From Ctenosaura bakeri (taxonomy: Eukaryota; Chordata; Lepidosauria; Squamata; Iguanidae): a stretch of 64,000 nt of DNA. The notes beneath the pieces are model-generated. The model made no database searches, was not told where the DNA came from, and saw only the letters and a list, made by a program, of their open reading frames with translations. The stretch is taken from assembly GCA_948474755.1 (NCBI GenBank), contig CAOLHI010001035.1, positions 1 through 64,000 of the forward strand. Direction: 5' to 3'. How positions within the stretch are numbered: position 1 is the first letter of the stretch; each line of letters starts with the position of its first letter. Both the position numbers and the translations under genes were made by a program. Positions 1 to 12,770 of the stretch are shown piece after piece.

Positions 1-327
1 CAGTTGTGCGACACTCCAGGGTAGGGCAGGCACTACTCACACACTTTTTCATGGTGCACAATTGCACATTGCTCCAGGGCCCCGTGTGCACTTGCTGTCT
101 GTGCAGAGCCTCTGGAGCCGCAGTGGTCGCACTTCTTGCCCCAGCGCAGCCTGAGAAACTTCCAGGCTACACTGCAGAAGGAAGAGGTGGGGTTCTCGCG
201 CTGCCTGCTTGGGAGCAGGCAGCTCATGTGGAGCTGAAGCAGCGGGGATGTGAGAGCCTCTCACTGGAGGCTGCTCGTGCGATCCCCACACCCCAGCGCT
301 GAAAAAAAGTAAGGTGTGGAAAGGGCC
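1..327 (+). mobile_element. PIF/Harbinger-type MITE, family A (5' cut by window edge)
   Basis: The right end reads GTGTGGAAAGGGCC followed by TAA (328-330), the TWA target duplication typical of PIF/Harbinger elements. The interior closely matches the element at 55789-56195 over almost its whole length, for example a shared block with TGAAGCAGC, GAGAGCCTCTCACT and GAGGCTGCTC. The left terminus lies before base 1. It has no transposase and is non-autonomous. Confidence 0.8.
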
Positions 328-2288
328 TAAGTCACAAGTGGTATCCTAATATACCTGAGCTTTAGTAGGGAAAGCCAATGAAGATAACTTAATCCTGATG
401 GACTGCAGAGTCATCCCTCTTCTCCTGAAAGAAACACAATACTGAAATATGTGGTCAACAGGAATAGGCCACAATGCCTGCAGCCTGTTAAGACAACCTA
501 AATAACTCAAACTCTCTCCTGGCTTTCTGATAGCTCCTCCTACTCCTTGGAGATAGGGAGAGTCTAATGACTTGGAAACCTCACCACTTCTAGGCTCTAC
601 AGGTTTGCATGCATCAGGACAGAACCACAGTTTGCATCTGGAGCAAGCCATCCAAAACATTCCAATTGTTGGCAGGAAAGACTCATGCTAGTCACATCCC
701 TCATTGCCTCATTCCATCAAGCAGTCATTGTTCTGCTGAAATCTGCTCTGATACTGACTGAACTGTCAGAGCCACCTGATGAAACTGCATCATCTGATAT
801 GAACCATTGCTTACCCAGGTTGTATGTGTCACAGGGAACATGACATTATAATGGAGACCTCTAACTGTGAAGGCTTGGACTAGGCACATGACAAAGGGGA
901 CTTAGATATGAGCAAATAAATGACACCAAAAGGATCATATTGTAACAAAGTATGAACTGGCAAATTGTGAATTCAGCAGCACACAACCAGACTGTCACCA
1001 GGTTTGAAAAATTCCAAGACCTACCTCACATGCCTGACACCAAAACAAACAAATTTTAGCCTCATTTCCCCAGAAAGTAAACAGTCTATTGCAGTTCCAT
1101 TAAAATGGAGTAGAAACTCATGCTGTACCTCCATGTTGGCCCTTGCCTTAGCTAGAAACTAAGTCTGTGGTGGAATTTGTGCAATCTGGCCTTACATCAT
1201 GAAAACAATGCAAGGAGGACACTACCAGAGGCATACAAAATTAAGATGACCAACTAGCTTCTGAAACTCTTTTAAAGAAACTTTCCTTAGTTCCTACAAT
1301 TTGCATTGGTGAGATGGCAACATTGTTAAATGGTATCAATTTGTATACCTAAGCAGGTAAGGTAGGTGGACAGTGCACTGAAATTTCCAAAAGACAAAAC
1401 AAGAGGCCAAACACCCCACCCACCCTCAAGTGCCTGCTCCATATAGAAGTCAACACCCAGTGAGAAGCCCAGCAGCTCAAAATGTTTGATGTCAATTTGG
1501 AGAAAGTAAAAGGTCAGCTGAAAGCAGTCATGCCTTTAAGCCACACTGTATGATAATCTCTTCCCTCATTAACCTCTCTGTCAATTTGCTAACTGTGGAT
1601 TCCAGATGGTTAACTCATTTCAAATTACTATAAACAAAAAGGGCTGATGTGAAAAATGTGCAAACAAATACTGAAGAAGGATTTACTACATACATATTAA
1701 GGGCATCTGAAACTTCCTAACAGACGTGCCATATGGAACTAGCATGTCTAACTAAATGGGACCTTTTGGAAGTGACTATTGAACTCCTTGTCCCTTGTAC
1801 TTTAAGTGCTGGTCCCAATTGTTAGCTTACTGGGCCTTTCTTTGTTGGCAATTCCAAAAGGAACGAGAGCCACTACAATCCAATAGGCGATTCCACCACC
1901 CAAGTCCCAAGTCCACCCCAAGACCATGTTTCTAAGTCCTGCTGATTGTTACCTGCATTACCACACTCACCTGGTCCATGCTGACCTGCCTGGAAACCTT
2001 GAGACAGAGGTTAGCTGTACTTGTCTGACTAGGCCCCTGCCTCCTCCAAAGCATTGCTTATGGCAGTATCAGCCTCTGGTCTCATGTCAGTCATTTCTCA
2101 ATAGCATCCAACAGTCAAGGATCTCATTAGTAACCCATACACTGTGTGCGTGTGTGGTGGGGTCTCCCAGGAGTTTGTAGTAAACACTGATAGAGCCATC
2201 TCTAAAGCTACCACCTGCTCTAAGACTGGCACTAAAGTTACATCTACCTTCATTTGTGAATGAAGGATAAATAACTGGTGGAAGACAC
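328..2288. other. Unassigned intronic sequence
   Basis: About 2 kb without recognisable repeat boundaries, exons or long frames. The + strand is rich in A and C over long stretches (for example 1380-1440 and 1880-1925). Such a strand bias often marks an old transposon body, but the minus-strand translation is full of stops and I could not assign a family. Confidence 0.4.
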
Positions 2289-2291
2289 TTA

Positions 2292-2704
2292 GGCCCCTTC
2301 TGCAGTACCCTCCCATCCCACCATGGAGACAGGAGAAGGATAGGAATGCAACAATGCTTCTGCATGACATCAAGGTCCCGTCCTTCTTCAGTCCCCAGGC
2401 AGCACTAACATGAGTTAAATCATTGATGAATTTTCCCTGTCAATGACATGTGATTGCACCACCATGCTGCATTTATCTGTCCTGCAGAAGCCCCAGAAGC
2501 ATGATGGCACCACTTCCTGTACCAGCACAGTCTGGGAAAGTACCTGGCTGCACTGCAGGAGGAAGCAGTGTGGCCACTGTGTTTCCTTTGTCAGGGAGCC
2601 AGCCAGTGCAGAGGGGAGTGTCCTGTCATGCTCCCTTCCCTAAAGAGCTGCTTCTGGGATCCTCACCGGACACCACCGCAAGAAGGTAAGCTGCAGAAAG
2701 GGCC
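2292..2704 (+). mobile_element. PIF/Harbinger-type MITE, family A
   Basis: A 413-bp element with terminal inverted repeats GGCCCCTTCTGCAG and CTGCAGAAAGGGCC, flanked by identical TTA duplications (2289-2291 and 2705-2707). The interior shares with other family A copies a block around CCAGCACAGTCTGGGAA and CTGCACTGCAGGAGGAAG. It is non-autonomous. The perfect TSD and almost perfect termini make the call firm; the superfamily rests on the 3-bp TTA duplication. Confidence 0.88.
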
Positions 2705-2878
2705 TTAGTTGGAACACTTTTTAGAGGCTTTTATTTTATCAACTCTTGCTCCTCTTGTGGACTCCATTATAATTTAATTGGAGTTCTAAATTGTTGTTTC
2801 AGAGGCAGGGGTGAAAATAACCCCTAGGTGCTGCCTATACACAGGCATCTACATGTTTATATCTATATGTATGCGTGT

Positions 2879-2953
2879 GCATGTGCACATGTGCACACAC
2901 ACACACCCCTGTACAAACCCAGCTCAACTGCCACTGATATTACTATTGCAGTT

Positions 2954-2988
<35 letters not shown>
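2879..2988. repeat. Microsatellites: (TG/CA)n and (TTG)n
   Basis: A short alternating TG/CA stretch (about 2875-2906) is followed by an uninterrupted (TTG)n run of about 11 units at 2954-2988. Confidence 0.9.
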
Positions 2989-5900
2989 AGTGTTAGCATT
3001 ATTAGCATTATTATTTCTTTATTTCTATCTGCACTTAACTGACACCACTCAAACCTTAAAGAAATCAATAAGACAAAGTTATAACAAAGTTATCATGCAT
3101 GTATGTGCACACACACTAAACTGCAGAACCCCCCACTAAACTGTCAGTGATGCTATCACTGCATCATCATCAACAACCACAAAATTAACTGGAAGGGATA
3201 GATTGGGAAACACTGCCCCTCTCTCTGTTCCTGCCAGTGTAAACCAAACCAACACCCAATGATAGGCAAGACACTATATAGAGATTTATCTGCTATATGA
3301 TAGAAAGATCCAAAGAGGGCACATGAAGGGGTGAGCAGGCTTTAAATAGCCTCTGGCTCCATCTCCATCGCGTGTGTTCTGGCATCCAGTGCCAGATGCA
3401 AGACACCCTTTTCTCTCCCATGGAGAAACTCCTACCCTCCCTTGCAACATTATTCACCACATGGGTCCAGGTAAATATTAGATTGATTTTCTTGTAATAA
3501 AATATCCAGCTTTTCTTAGAGAAAAAGATATAGTAAGTGTGTATTATAATACCTTTTGTTAAAACCAAATATTTTGAGAATCACAGTTTCCATTAAGCCT
3601 GTGCTGACAGGTAGATGGATGACACTTAGTTTTCCTTGCCTTGGCAGAAAATTTGAGTTATGTTATTAAACCTTCTGCTCCTTAGTTGTTTATTCTATCA
3701 ACATGGCAAGTACACCATGCTACCTATACACTTGAGGTATCTGTGTAAGATACAAGGCGATAACTTTCCAATGATAGTAAATCTAGCATTTGAGTACAAC
3801 ATTGTTTCTTTTTTGTATATTGGCACCGAGGGCTATATTGATCTTCAGAAAGGGAAGCTGTAGCTCAAAACTGCAGGTTTACTCTGACAGCTGAAAGTAC
3901 CCTAGTGAGGCAGTTGAATAATCAAGACCATTTGATCATTTTTCTGGGCCCCATTTAGTGGACTGTTCCATTTCTGCTTGTAATTTGACAACAAAATGAG
4001 AATGTGAAAAACAGTGGGGCCTAGAGAAATACTGACATTTGTAATTCTTCTGACTCTCATTGTCTGTTGCAGGTCTGTAGCTGAGCTGAGATGCCATGGT
4101 TATAGATGCAATGAATAGATGAATAGGTACAAGGGATAGAATTCTGTACGTGTGAAAACCTTTATGAAATGTCTGTATAATATCTTAATATGCACTATGA
4201 GAAGTGTGAAAGAACTTGATGATGATGATGGATGATTGGCTAAATTACACCATTTTACATAATATTCTTATATTCACATATTCATATATGTGTTAACTAT
4301 TACTAAGCCTGTTAAAGAGATGCAGAGATAGAAGGGTTCAGTCCACATGAAAATATAATAACTTACTAGCCACATGATGTAATGTAGTATATACATGATC
4401 CCTTCCTTGCACTGTAATGAAATGAGATGAAAGCAAACATCCAGACATTGACATATCTGTGTTTCTCCTTAAGAGGACACTATATTCTTATATATCTGTG
4501 AATGTATATGATAAATATCCTAAAATATTGCCAAAGAGCCTGCTCATTTCTCATATAAATTTCCTGAGATTCAAAGATTTACGAATGCTTAACTGGAGCA
4601 TTGATGTTAACTCAGCTTATCTGGTTTAACCACCATCACGAATTGGGCACTCAGATAGCCAAAAGATCATAATGGAACCAAACAGAATCCAGATTAGCTG
4701 ACAAGTGACATGTGACCATGCCTGTTTAACCCCCTTCCCCATTTTCATTCCCCCTTCCCTGGATGATGGTCACTCTCTCATCTTCATTCCTGCTGTCCCT
4801 TCTTTTTGCTATCACTTGCTACTCCTTTTGAAAATTACTAGGCAAGAGGATGAAGACAGCAAGAGGAACAGCAGCAGTAGAACACTTTTTCTCTTCTTTG
4901 CTGCGAGGCACTTACTATACAAGAATATCCTAGATCACCTGGTAGAGGAGGCTAAAGCAATGCAGGTACTATTTTAAGTGAAAGTATTTTTCTCCAAAGA
5001 GTCAAGTCAGGTGGCAGCAGTCTGAACTAATTGGAAGCTGCCTTTGGGGGGTGGTTGCCCATTGGTGACACCAGAATGGTGACCTCTTTACAGCCCTCAT
5101 TTATGTGTGTTCTCAATAAATAAAATAAAATAAAATAAAATGGTGTATTAATGAGGGAGCTAAGAAAGGAAGGTCAGATAAGGAAAATGAAGGGTAAAAT
5201 ATAAGCAATAAATTTGACAATGTATACCTTAAAGGGGAGGCATCAGAAAAATAGGGCAAAGGGAATTCAGAGCAGAGTAGAAGCTGTGGCAAATATTTAC
5301 AGTGATAAAGGTGAGGTGGTAAATGCTATGTGTGACAAGGAGTGAGACCAGTGAAGGGGCCAGGGAAATATTTTGACTGAAATGTTAGGGTGTGAATAAA
5401 CAACCAACAGTGGAGAAATGGAATATGGATACCAGTTGGCTTAATGCTAAAAGCCAATTTCCACAAAGACAAAAGTGAATCAAAAGTAAAATCTATCTGC
5501 AAATTCTACTTATTTTTATATGTTTGATTCACATGTTGCTTCACATATACATGTTCATGTGTCAGCCAGTGATGATTTATCACATGATGGTTCTCAGATT
5601 AACGTGGGAAATGTCTTGATTGAATTTAACATCTATTTTTGTGTTGGCATGGAATGATATAAGTAAGACCCACAGGAAAATGTTAATACTGTATTCACAC
5701 CTCCTAGCAAGAATGCTACTGTTCAGCAATTCAGTCACCCTCCAGGCTAGTATATGCTGGAATGAGACTTTAATTTTAGAATTACATTGTGTATGCTATA
5801 CATGTGCGCAGCAAAAAGTATTCATGTTGCATATTGAAGATATTAGTTTAACTGACCTTCTGGATTTACTCTTATGCTAAATGTTAATCCTGGATTTAAG

Positions 5901-6438
5901 AGTTTTGATTTACTTGTCCTGCTGCTATTTAAGATTTAAGTTCCAGAATACACAGCCAAATGTCCAATTACAGCTGAAGACAGATGAAAACTTTTTCCCC
6001 ACTCTTAAGGACTCTTAGAATATGCAAATTTTCTAAGGCAGATTTAAATGCAGAATTTGTATTTCAGCCAAAGTAGATCTTCTTGCAGTGATACTCAGGA
6101 AAATTTATTTTCAAAAAAGTGCAACAAAGATGCTGAATCTTGATAACTAAGAATTAAGAAGATAAGATCACAACATAGCCAGGTACCTCAAGTCTTGAAA
6201 CCTGCAAATGTGAAACTTTGAGTTTTGCTATCACTGTGACAGCCACATAGAGCAATATTGAAGAGTCTTTGGCCTTCCAGATGTTGACAAACAATTGTTT
6301 CCATTATCCCTTCTCAGTGTATAGGCTGGCTAAGACTAATGGGAATCTCATTTTGGCTATATCTGTAGGGTCTCAGCTTCCTAGTCTTGGTTTAGAGGAA
6401 ATAAAAGCAGATCTTCGAACAGTTATATTGCAAGAAAC
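2989..6438. other. Unassigned intronic sequence with small simple repeats
   Basis: No recognisable transposon boundary or exon. It holds a short (GAT)n at 4217-4234 and (TAAAA)n at 5116-5141. A weak exon-like block at 4837-4962 (AG before, GT after) does not match LUZP2 or any family I recognise and is not called. Confidence 0.4.
5116..5141. repeat. (TAAAA)n microsatellite
   Basis: Five tandem AATAA-type pentamers directly follow TTCTCAATAAA. Confidence 0.9.
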
Positions 6439-6441
6439 TAA

Positions 6442-7387
6442 GGTCACTTCCACATGGCGTTGCAGTTCCATGATGGAAACATGATGGCAGCGATCTGCGG
6501 ATCATGCTTTCTCACAATGTTGTTGCAGTCCCACTACCAGTGCATCCCAACATGTTGCAATCATGAGATATTCATTTCACAGAAAAAAATCCATGAAGTG
6601 CTCTCAGTCAAGCAATGCTTCTGTCACCCCAGCCATTTGGAAGGGACAGAAGCACAATCATTGTCAGGATTCTCTCCCTGCCGAGCCTCAGCCAGAAGGG
6701 GGAGGAGGGGGATCGGGAATACTTGCAGGGAGAGTCCAAATTCACCAAACACAAGGAAAAATGCAAGCCAAGCCAGGTCAAGGTCCAGTCCTAAGGTTCA
6801 GGAGGCAGAGAGCCATCCTGAGGGTTTCAGGGAGCAGGAGACCTTACTAGTAATTTGCTGCAAGCAAAGTGCAGCCTTGCTGGCAGACTTAAATAGCCAC
6901 TGTGAACAGGCGCTGCTTGTTATTGTTTCTTCAACCTAGTCCATGCAGCCTCCCTCTGAGCAGTCCATTTCAGCCTTCTTCGTGGTTGAGGGCTGATGAG
7001 TGCAAGTGGCTGTAACTCCTCTGAATCACTGCTGGTTCCCTCTCCATCATGAGCTGGCTGGGACAACTCTGTTTCTGCTTGACCTTCCAGTACGGGGGAT
7101 GTTTGCAAGTTGATTTTCCTCACTTACTGGCTCAGTTATTGGCACAATCAGTTGCTCTTCTATCTCAGAGGCATCATCTATCACAATCATGCACTTCCTT
7201 CCCTGGTGAAGCATGGGAAAGAGGATGGCTGAACCATGGAAGACAGGCACGTGTAGCTCAGGCTCCCTTTTGCAGGGAGCCAGCTATGTATGGAGGGGAG
7301 CATTCCTGTTGCACTCCCATCCTGGCAAAGGCACTGCTGAGATCACAGTGAGACATCAACAGGAACCGGTGAAGTGAGGAAATGGCC
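6442..7387 (+). mobile_element. PIF/Harbinger-type MITE, family A, split by a solo LTR
   Basis: The left end GGTCACTTCCACATGG and right end GTGAGGAAATGGCC are imperfect inverted repeats, flanked by TAA (6439-6441 and 7388-7390). The right part shares with the copies at 2292 and 49126 the block with GGGAGCCAGC and GGAGGGGAGCAT. A 524-bp LTR sits inside at 6662-7185, so the MITE without it is about 417 bp, close to its relatives. The MITE is therefore older than the LTR. Confidence 0.85.
6662..7185 (-). mobile_element. Solo LTR, family LTR-1 (Gypsy-like), nested in a MITE
   Basis: Begins TGTCAGGATT and ends TATCACA (TG...CA), with a perfect 5-bp duplication ATCAT at 6657-6661 and 7186-7190. 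It is homologous end to end with the element at 30014-30566. On the minus strand a TATTTAAG TATA-like box lies near 6889-6895. Transcription is therefore inferred to run on the minus strand, antisense to LUZP2. The first ~250 nt of the minus strand carry a broken protein-like frame shared with the other copy. No internal retrotransposon body is present, so this is a solo LTR left by LTR-LTR recombination. Confidence 0.85.
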
Positions 7388-7390
7388 TAA

Positions 7391-7747
7391 AAGATCATTT
7401 AGAAAATCCAGGCTGTCAGGCAGCCCAGAGAGTTCCACTGTATGCCCCATGAGCATCTTTAGGAAACAACTGCTTGTTGCCCCCATTCAAGATTTTCATC
7501 TTATTATAAGATTTGCTGTAAAGGCACATGAATTTATACATGTTGTGGGACTGTACATCTGGAAGAGATCTTTGAATTTTGATGAGAGCACATCGGATTA
7601 ATGTAGTGGTAGCGAACCACATTTACACAGAGGTATTTTAAAAGCACAACTTTACTGAACACAAAATAATCAACACACACACACAAGTTCACATAAGTAC
7701 ACAAAAATCCAAACACAAACACACACCCATACACACACACTCATTCT

Positions 7748-7784
<37 letters not shown>

Positions 7785-8798
7785 CACAGGAGCTAAGTGA
7801 AAGAAAAGAGAGGAAAGTGTGGATAGAGGACTTTCAAGGATGAAACAATAATTACTGGTCCAGACAGCAGGGAAGAAAGCAGCAACATGGCTTAGGTAGG
7901 GCCCTAAGGACAGTTCTCATTTGAGCATCAAACTGACAGCATGACATTCAGAAAGATGAGAGACTGCACTGTGTAGCTTGAAATCAGAGGTTCTTTTACC
8001 CAAAAAATATCCTGTAGGTATGGGGTGTGAATCACTCTCCCAGCCAAGCAGACAATAGGAGTTGCAACACAAACAATGAAGTCTGGACAGAGCTAATTGC
8101 TTTGTGTTTAGGTGACAAAAGAATAATGGCTGTCATGATAGCTCAATATTGTGGAGAGGTGGGCAAACAATAGGGAAACATCCAGGTGTTCGGGGTCAGA
8201 ATTAAGACAATCATAATTTGGTGGGGATTTCCCCTTTCAGCTCTGAGATATCTGGCTCATTATCTTCAAGGCTATTGTTTTGAGAGGGTCCATGCTATTA
8301 GCCTGAAAACGATTTGGTTTCTGCCCAAGAGGTAGATGTGGCTGACCTACCTTGATATCTTACATTTTCAGTCATTAGTATGCCTTTTCCAGTGTGACCT
8401 TCCAGTCACCTCAGATATCATTTATATCAATACTAGTTAATAGTGCCAATTAAATAATATTTTCCAATTAATCTGTGCCAACTATGGGGGGTATGGTGCC
8501 GTAACAAGAGGAAATATTTCTTGTTCTGGGTATATTCGTGCTAAAGTCTGACTAATCATTCCCTGAGCTTTGAGAGTATCTGGTAGCCCAGATCTTGCTA
8601 AGAAAACCCTATGATATTTTCACCTTAGCTTCACCATAATTCAGAATTTACTTGAAGGCATGCAACAGTACTGATCTGAACAAAGGACATTTTTAATCTC
8701 TAATTTTCCTAAGAGCCTGTGGCTTCTTAGTAAAGTCCACATTTTTCTAGAAAAAAAATCCAGATTAACTGGCAGTTGCCATGTAATGCTTGCACATA
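7391..8798. other. Intronic sequence with microsatellite cluster
   Basis: Contains CA and CT repeats at 7671-7788. The stretch 8034-8450 has no family I recognise. Confidence 0.4.
7671..7788. repeat. Compound (CA)n-(CT)n-(CA)n microsatellite
   Basis: Interrupted CA/ACAC tracts from about 7671, then a (TC)n run at 7743-7769, then (CA)n at 7771-7788. Confidence 0.9.
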
Positions 8799-8840
8799 GG
8801 TATTGAAATATCTTCCATAAAATGAAGGTATTTCAATACC
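8799..8840. repeat. Near-perfect 17-bp inverted repeat (hairpin)
   Basis: The left arm 8799-8815 (GGTATTGAAATATCTTC) and right arm 8824-8840 pair at 16 of 17 positions around an 8-nt loop. It is not part of any repeat I recognise. It could be the remnant of a small palindromic MITE, or a short hairpin transcript if the intron RNA is processed. Confidence 0.75.
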
Positions 8841-11274
8841 TTTCAAAAATAATTCACATATGTTTTATCTTTAAGGATGTGGTGCCCACAAGCAGGGTAT
8901 TGAAGGCATGAAGTCTCTATCCAGAACACATAAGCTGCCCTTATGACAGCAATGCACAAACCAGTTAAGTGTGCTTTCCAAGCAAAAAACAGCTTTGTTT
9001 TATCCGGATGTGTATGTGGAAGAGCTCCTCCACAGTTCCTCAAGAACGTTGGGACAGTGTGATCTCTCTACAGATTCCTAAAGAAAGCTGATTAATAGTC
9101 TAACATGTAGACAAATTTCATCTTAGTATAGTACATTTGAGCCTTCAACATCAGAGATGTAAGTAGGAGAGGTAGGATTTTTTCAATAAACAAATATGAA
9201 TACCCATTGAACATATTTTATAATTCCACAGTGGAAGAAGCAAGCTATTTTCCCAAACAGTGGCTAAGCTCTTCAGCAGTCAAATCTGCTTGCAGCAACA
9301 ACTTCAAAGAGCCAGCTGTATATGTGCCCCACTGTGTTTATACCCTTTTGGATTGGGAGTTTTCTCTGTACTTTGGAATGCTGAATAGAGAAAGGCATTT
9401 AAAGTCAACATCAATGAAGAATACACCACAGGTGGGCACAATAGTTTTGGGGGGCTTGGTTTCTTTCTTCTGTTTCTTTTTCAGCTTGCTAGAGGCCAAG
9501 ATGAATATATATTTGCTTCTGTTCTTCTGTGAATGAACTAGAGCCTATAAAACAAGTCAACAGAACATAAATATTACTGCTTTGGCTTGTTTGCTTTTTG
9601 GCCTGCAGAAGTTTGTTTTCATAAACCACGTTTGATTATTCCTACCACCATGAAAATGAATGTGAGTTTGTGTGTGTGTGTGTGTGCGCGTGCGCGCGTG
9701 CGCGTGCGTGTTGTTAACTTCCAGACTCTTGAGTACATTGCTTCACTCTGATACTATTACATATCCAGAATTTCAACAAAGCAAACTTGAGATTTAAGTA
9801 ACTAGCTTATTTCATGTTCAATCAACTTATTCTATGTTATACCCAAGCTGTATACCAGGTGAGGTAAAACTCAGAACTTCCCAGTACTATTTACTCCCCC
9901 ACTCCCCAAATCCCTAGTTAGTGGGGCCAATGATAAAGGACTAAGGTAGTTGCAATCCAAAACTTCTGGAAATATAAACGTTACAAACTCTGCACAGAAT
10001 ACTCTACAAACTCTACACAGAATACTCAAGTGTATTGAGTATTCAGTTCATTTATATGTAATTCATTTTGTTCTATTTTTTTCCCATGCTATTCCTGTTT
10101 CTATGAGTATCAAGGTATACAGCTTTTACTACTGGCTTTTTTCTTACTTTCCTTACATGGGAAGCTTTTACCTAGAGCTTGGAAATGTACTTCTAAAATA
10201 ATTATCTATAATTATAATTCTAAGGACACCAAAAGTAGTTAGTTCCTGATCTAAAATGCAGTTTTTAAAAATAACTCTTTGCCCTCACACTTCTCAAAAG
10301 TTATATGTTGCTTTGGTGTTCAGTTTGAAAATCTGTATAAATGCTGTAAGCTAACTGTGGTATAAAAGACAATCTCTATCTATCTACCACCAACACAGAG
10401 TAGCAGCATAAGGCCAACACTTGATCCAACACTTGAACCATGTAATATTCCCAGGGATGGAAGAAATAGTCAAAGAAAATACAAGATAAAAACTTCTGGA
10501 ATGTCCAGGAACTTTCCCAAATAGAACTTTCCTCAAGCCCCATTCTCAAGTTTTTTCCATCTTTGAAGAGATCCAAGGACTACTCTTGCCCTGCCCAGAC
10601 CAGACTCATCACTCAGCTCCCCTCCCCATGTCTCCTACTTCCCACATGGTCACCATATTGCTATGTAAGCAAGGAGAAATAGAGGAAGGTAGCTGAGTGA
10701 GGCTCATATGGCAATGGTTAGTATAGCCAGCAGTGGATGGGCTTCCTTGCTTGATGCAACTCTCTCCCCACTTCCAACTATGTGGCACTGAGTGGGGGGG
10801 ACTTAGAAGGATCCCCTATAATTGATTATGGTAGCTGTTAATGGGTGCTCCCTCTCCCCGTTCCAACAGCCACTAACAAGATGGAGTGGGGAGAAAAAAT
10901 TTCAGACTTTCTCCTTCCTGTGAGTTACTTTTCAAAACTACAGGTTTTGAAAATGTTCATATAGCCAAAAGAAAACTATCTAAGTTACTCATTCTGCCCT
11001 ATGAGAATGAATAATTGAAACAAGCATATCCCCAGATGTACCTCCTCCATCGTTTAGTGAGGCCACACACCCCTAACTTTTAAAGGTTGTCATCCAACCA
11101 TCAAAAACTAGTCATGTTATCCCTTTTCATAGCTGTAATGTAATTTGATTATACCTCTGTTATTGGAAAATGGAATTAATGTCAGTAACTAGTTATTTGT
11201 GAGTAGTTACTCCCAAGCTTTGTCTTTCACAACGCCCACTCTCAACTGGTAGCAGTACTTAGCATTTTTTTAAC
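8841..11274. other. Unassigned intronic sequence
   Basis: No recognisable transposon ends, exons or RNA genes apart from the GT/GC tract at 9670-9711. Open frames are short and show no homology I know. Confidence 0.4.
9670..9711. repeat. (GT)n/(GC)n alternating purine-pyrimidine tract
   Basis: 42 nt of strict purine-pyrimidine alternation, going from (GT)n into GCGCGTGCGCGCGTGC-type sequence. Such GC/GT alternation is the classic Z-DNA-prone composition. Confidence 0.85.
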
Positions 11275-11277
11275 ATA

Positions 11278-11730
11278 GGCCTTTTCCACATGGGGTTTTT
11301 GAAATGGTGCAGTCCGTCCTCCAAGGATGAGGTCTGCACCTCAGACCGGACTGGGTTGGAACTATTTAAAATAGATCTGTACCTCAGTCTGGTCCGGAAC
11401 AACTCCAAGTGGTCCTCCGGCGTACTTTTGAAAGACCTAATTTTTCCAGTCTTTCAAAAGCACGCAGCACGCCACTGCAAGCCTGCTCCCTTATGCAGAT
11501 TCATATGCACCAATGCGAGCCTGCGATCTGCTCAGGGGTGGGCTTTAGGCTGGTGAGCTTCAGCAGTTGGTCAAGACCCTCTGCCAACCAGAAGCTGCTA
11601 TTTGGGACGCCGGAGCAGTGTGTATTGATGAGTACACACTGCTCCGGAGCGCCATGGACCGAACCGGGGAGCCGAAAGGTCCGGTGAGTAGTGGCACGGA
11701 GCGATTCCCTCGCCCAGTGTGGAAAAGGCC
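11278..11730 (-). mobile_element. PIF/Harbinger-type MITE, family D (CpG-rich)
   Basis: Termini GGCCTTTTCCACA and TGTGGAAAAGGCC are perfect inverted repeats, flanked by ATA and GTA (2 of 3 bases agree). The interior is homologous, in reverse orientation, to 28217-28700 and 43462-43893 (shared GAAGCTC-CCAGCC block). It carries a perfect 15-bp stem (11610-11624 with 11633-11647, CCGGAGCAGTGTGTA) and a second stem with CTTTTGAAAGAC near 11428-11462. It is non-autonomous. Confidence 0.82.
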
Positions 11731-12770
11731 GTAGTCTATTTCAAGTGTGTTAAATAATTTACCTGCATTTCAATAATCCTTAAAGTAGCCCAGTGTTATT
11801 ATACATCTTCTGCCAATGGAGGTTGTAACAGTAGTAAGATACCTGGCATTAGTGGGTAACTTTCTGGCTGAATTACTTTGTAAGAAGAGTGGATCCAAAA
11901 TAAGCTCATTTATTGGTTTGCTGCGGTGCAGTTTGAGCTAACCTGGATCACCACTGCATGGCTACAGCTGCTGTATCCCCCAAATTATAGATGACACTGC
12001 TGAATTGATTCCAGAATAATAGTTAGTGCTGTGATTTATTTGTTATGTCCATCGCAGTCGGAATAAACTAGAGAGAAAATGTAAGAAATATCAAGTCCAT
12101 TATTTGATCATTGGTCTCCTGTATTAACTGTATCTTCCTATTCTGATATGTTCAGAATCCCAATTCAGCATGTTCCAGTCAAGCTATTTATCAAGCATGG
12201 GAATGGAATGCATGTGCATTGGGAGGATAATGTATACAGAATTGATTCTAAACTTGCCTAAACTTTGTGAATGCACATAAAATAGCAAGTGAGTTTAATA
12301 GCATCTGGTATTCTCATAAATCATTGTCATACTACAGAAGCAACATGAAAGGCTACAGGGTTGTGCTACTTTGGTAGGGTTCATAATTTAAACTGTACAG
12401 ATGTCCTCTACAACTTTATGGAGCCAGAGGTACGGACTGGGGAAAAAAGTGTGCTGTGCTCATTCTTTCACAGATTTTTATCACTGAAATGGCTAAGAAT
12501 ACATGTTATCATTTCTAGAGGGAGAGCTTGGAAGGTTACTTTAAAAAGGCAGATACAGTCCACGGTCTCAGAAGTATTTGGTGCCATTACAATTATTTCC
12601 TTCAAGTTATACTTTTCTTTCTCCTTATATAAAAATAATCAGATAAGATTCTTTCATTGGGACCCTTTCACACTGCACACCTTAAGTGATATGGTTCCAG
12701 TCTATGGTATCCTAAGATTTACAGTTTAAGAGGGACAGAGTTATAGCTATACACTAGGATGACGGAGTCG

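Noticed and set aside
4837..4962. Exon-like block with AG before and GT after
   Set aside because: The donor is weak (GTACTA), the translation matches nothing known and it is not LUZP2 coiled coil.
6454..6939. 161-codon + strand frame
   Set aside because: It spans the junction of the MITE and the nested LTR, so it is an accident of two transposons.
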